6,385 nucleotides of DNA. Origin: Candidatus Iainarchaeum sp. Lineage in GTDB: Archaea > Iainarchaeota > Iainarchaeia > Iainarchaeales > DTGL01. The stretch lies in NCBI GenBank assembly GCA_021161055.1, contig JAGHBI010000026.1, positions 1-6,385 on the forward strand, in the 5' to 3' direction. The notes beneath the pieces are model-generated. The model searched no databases. It worked only from the letters and a program-made list of their open reading frames with translations, and was not told where the DNA came from. This document shows, in pieces, positions 5,516 to 6,385 of this stretch. A program made the translations under genes and the position numbers. Positions within the stretch are counted from its first letter, which is position 1, and the number at the start of each line of letters is the position of its first letter.

Positions 5516-5530
5516 TTTCTTTCAATTAGC

Positions 5531-5580
5531 GCTGCAGGTTATCTGAAATTTAACACACCGGCTTGGTGTTATCGCCTGCG
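5531..5580 (-). other. Non-coding stretch with nested base-pairing potential
   Basis: The 118 bp between the DUF131-type gene and the helical-protein gene (5484-5601) hold no convincing gene. On the minus strand GCAGG (5575-5579) can pair with CCTGC (5534-5538). Inside this, TAACACC (5565-5571) can pair with GGTG-TTA (within 5551-5559) around an AAGCC loop, with a 2-nt bulge. A simpler reading is a TAACAC/GTGTTA stem at 5551-5571. It could be an RNA element, a 3'-end stabiliser of the DUF131 transcript, or chance. No C/D or clear H/ACA boxes are seen. Confidence 0.3.
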
Positions 5581-5601
5581 ATCCCTTCATAGGTCCTGAA
5601 A

Positions 5602-5832
5602 TCAGTGCCTCCAGAAAAGAAGGTAAAACACAAGCATGAGCACTATTGCAAGCAGTGCTAATGGCAGAAGCAAACGCTTGCTGCCAAACATTATCGGAAC
5701 AGGGCCAATCATTATTATGCCTGCTCCCTCAACGTTTGCTCTTCCGCTTGCTGCACTCAAAAGTATGCCTGCAAAAATAAGTGCGATTCCAATGAGCAGA
5801 AAGGCAAAGCCTGCAAGAATTAATTTTTCCAT
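5602..5832 (-). CDS. DUF131-type (TIGR00304) small archaeal membrane protein
   Basis: This is a 76-residue protein with two membrane helices (about 4-27 and 53-73) joined by a short loop. The loop reads GAGIIMIGPVPIMFGSK (36-52), closely matching the G-G-x-x-x-I-G-P-x-P-I-x-x-G motif that defines the DUF131/TIGR00304 family of euryarchaea and relatives. The length, two-helix layout and motif position between the helices all fit. No biochemical function is known for the family and none can be read from the sequence. The ATG start is supported by a TATA-like TTTTTAAAAAA centred about 27 bp upstream, which suggests a leaderless transcript. The gene diverges from the DUF296/PPC gene and shares its 62-bp upstream region. 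Confidence 0.85.
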   Translation of the reverse strand: MEKLILAGFAFLLIGIALIFAGILLSAASGRANVEGAGIIMIGPVPIMFGSKRLLLPLALLAIVLMLVFYLLFWRH

Positions 5833-5850
5833 ATTATAATTTTATGCAGA

Positions 5851-5865
5851 TGTTTTTTAAAAACA
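5851..5865. promoter_or_regulatory. Shared divergent promoter of the DUF131-type and PPC genes
   Basis: TGTTTTTTAAAAACA is nearly palindromic and lies between the two divergent start codons (5832 and 5895). Leftward it is about 27 bp from the DUF131-type ATG. Rightward a start about 27 bp away would fall near 5885-5888, giving a leader of about 8-10 nt that includes GGTGGG (5885-5890) ahead of the PPC ATG. One symmetric box may therefore serve both genes. Confidence 0.5.
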
Positions 5866-5884
5866 ATTCAGCATATTTTTAGTT

Positions 5885-5890
5885 GGTGGG
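5885..5890 (+). promoter_or_regulatory. Ribosome-binding site of the PPC gene
   Basis: GGTGGG ends 4 nt before the ATG at 5895 and can pair in part with the CACCTCC end of archaeal 16S rRNA. It supports the chosen start. Confidence 0.5.
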
Positions 5891-5894
5891 CTGA

Positions 5895-6314
5895 ATGGAA
5901 TACAAACAGCTTGCAAACATTATTTTTATCAGGTTGCATTCTGGCGAAGACCTTTTTGAGGGCTTGCATGAGGTATGCAAAAAGTGCAAGGTAAGAACAG
6001 CTATAGTGCTTTCAGCTGTCGGCATGCTGCAGGATTTCGAGCTCGGTTATTTTAAAGCTAAGGGAAACTACACAAAGCAGCGATTCAAAAAGCCGCATGA
6101 GCTTGTTGCATTGAGCGGAATAATAATGAAGCTTGGCAGAGAATACAACTTCCATCTGCATGCAGCACTTGGCAACGAAAAGAAAAAACTAATCGGCGGC
6201 CATCTCATAAGCGCGAAGGTAAAAGTAACAGCCGAACTCGTGCTTTTAAAATCCAACGCAACGCTGCATCGCATTCTTGATGAAGAAACAGGATTGTTAG
6301 CGCTTAAGTTATAA
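5895..6314 (+). CDS. DUF296/PPC-domain protein (PF03479 type)
   Basis: This is a 139-residue single-domain protein. The core signature is FHLHAALGNEKKKLIGGHLI (86-105), with His87, His89 and His103 in the H-x-H...G-G-H arrangement that lies at the trimer surface and binds metal in solved prokaryotic members. RLHSGEDLFEGL (13-24) and the strand RTAIVLSAVGMLQDFELGYF (34-53) match the usual domain start, in which R-x-x-x-G-E/D-D precedes a helix and the S-A-V/I-G strand. The length is that of a stand-alone prokaryotic PPC protein. In plants the same domain sits in AT-hook transcription factors. In archaea and bacteria the role is unsettled, and DNA binding is often assumed but not shown. It diverges from the DUF131-type gene. 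A T-rich tract follows about 36 nt after the stop. Confidence 0.88.
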   Translation: MEYKQLANIIFIRLHSGEDLFEGLHEVCKKCKVRTAIVLSAVGMLQDFELGYFKAKGNYTKQRFKKPHELVALSGIIMKLGREYNFHLHAALGNEKKKLIGGHLISAKVKVTAELVLLKSNATLHRILDEETGLLALKL

Positions 6315-6385
6315 CCTCTGGGCAGACAACACACGCGTAATATCATGCCTTTTGTTTTTTAATCTTTCCGTACGCTTGGGCAAAA
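6309..6385 (-). CDS. Possible 3' end of a converging gene entering from the right edge
   Basis: On the minus strand a frame is open from the right edge to a TAA at 6309-6311, encoding a basic tail ending KNKRHDITRVLSAQRL. It would overlap the stop of the PPC gene by 6 nt, a layout also seen at the other convergent pair here. A second open frame ends at a TGA (6343-6345) with AYGKIKKQKA and would avoid the overlap. Neither tail is recognised and at most one is real, so this is a placeholder for a gene whose body lies outside the window. Confidence 0.25.
   Translation of the reverse strand, partial: LPKRTERLKNKRHDITRVLSAQRL
6350..6367 (+). terminator. T-rich tract downstream of the PPC gene
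   Basis: TTTTGTTTTTTAATCTTT lies 36-53 nt after the PPC stop codon. Archaeal transcription commonly ends at such T-tracts without a hairpin, and none is evident here. Confidence 0.38.

Noticed and set aside
5526..5601. tRNA, C/D-box or H/ACA RNA in the intergenic stretch
   Set aside because: No cloverleaf or T-loop sequence is present. CTGA occurs but no matching RTGATGA C box. No ANA box directly follows the lower stem.
6068..6346. 92-codon minus-strand open frame opposite the PPC gene
   Set aside because: The plus-strand frame carries the full PPC signature. The antisense product is low in recognisable features and rich in Ser and Cys.
1..6385. CRISPR array, insertion sequence or other mobile element
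   Set aside because: No regularly spaced direct repeats, transposase-like frame or paired terminal inverted repeats were seen on reading both strands.

Overview
The window looks archaeal. Several starts have an AT-rich TATA-like element about 25-36 bp upstream and almost no leader. One product has a prepilin/archaellin-type (class III) signal peptide. Two products belong to families recognised mainly from archaea or by short conserved motifs (a DUF131-type two-helix membrane protein and a DUF296/PPC protein). Genes are very tightly packed, with overlapping stop codons between converging genes. This fits a small uncultivated archaeal genome, possibly of the DPANN kind, but no single marker here fixes the lineage.

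Left edge, minus strand: a VapBC-like toxin-antitoxin pair. The antitoxin is complete. The PIN-domain toxin overlaps it by 14 nt and runs off the window after 30 codons. Next, also on the minus strand, come two envelope genes. One is a 372-residue protein with a signal peptide, an outside domain and four membrane helices. The other is a 146-residue pilin-like protein with six cysteines. A compact hairpin plus T-tract lies between them and resembles an intrinsic terminator.

Centre: a 63-bp divergent promoter region separates the pilin-like gene from a plus-strand radical SAM protein of the PflX/COG1313 type. The radical SAM gene converges, with a 4-nt stop overlap, on a three-gene minus-strand operon. 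In transcription order the operon encodes a basic all-helical (HEAT-like) protein of unknown function, a calcineurin-like metallophosphoesterase and an HD-domain phosphohydrolase. The 2-nt and 9-nt gaps suggest one transcript, so two metal-dependent phosphohydrolases are probably made together with a helical, possibly scaffold or nucleic-acid-binding protein. This is the least explained gene set in the window.

Right side: a roughly 120-bp non-coding stretch with strong base-pairing potential and one 22-codon mini-ORF. Then come the DUF131-type membrane protein (minus) and the DUF296/PPC protein (plus), which diverge from a shared 62-bp promoter region. The last 70 bp hold a T-rich tract and perhaps the 3' end of a converging gene that enters from the right.

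Most long reading frames opposite these genes are shadows. No rRNA, tRNA, CRISPR array or insertion sequence was found.
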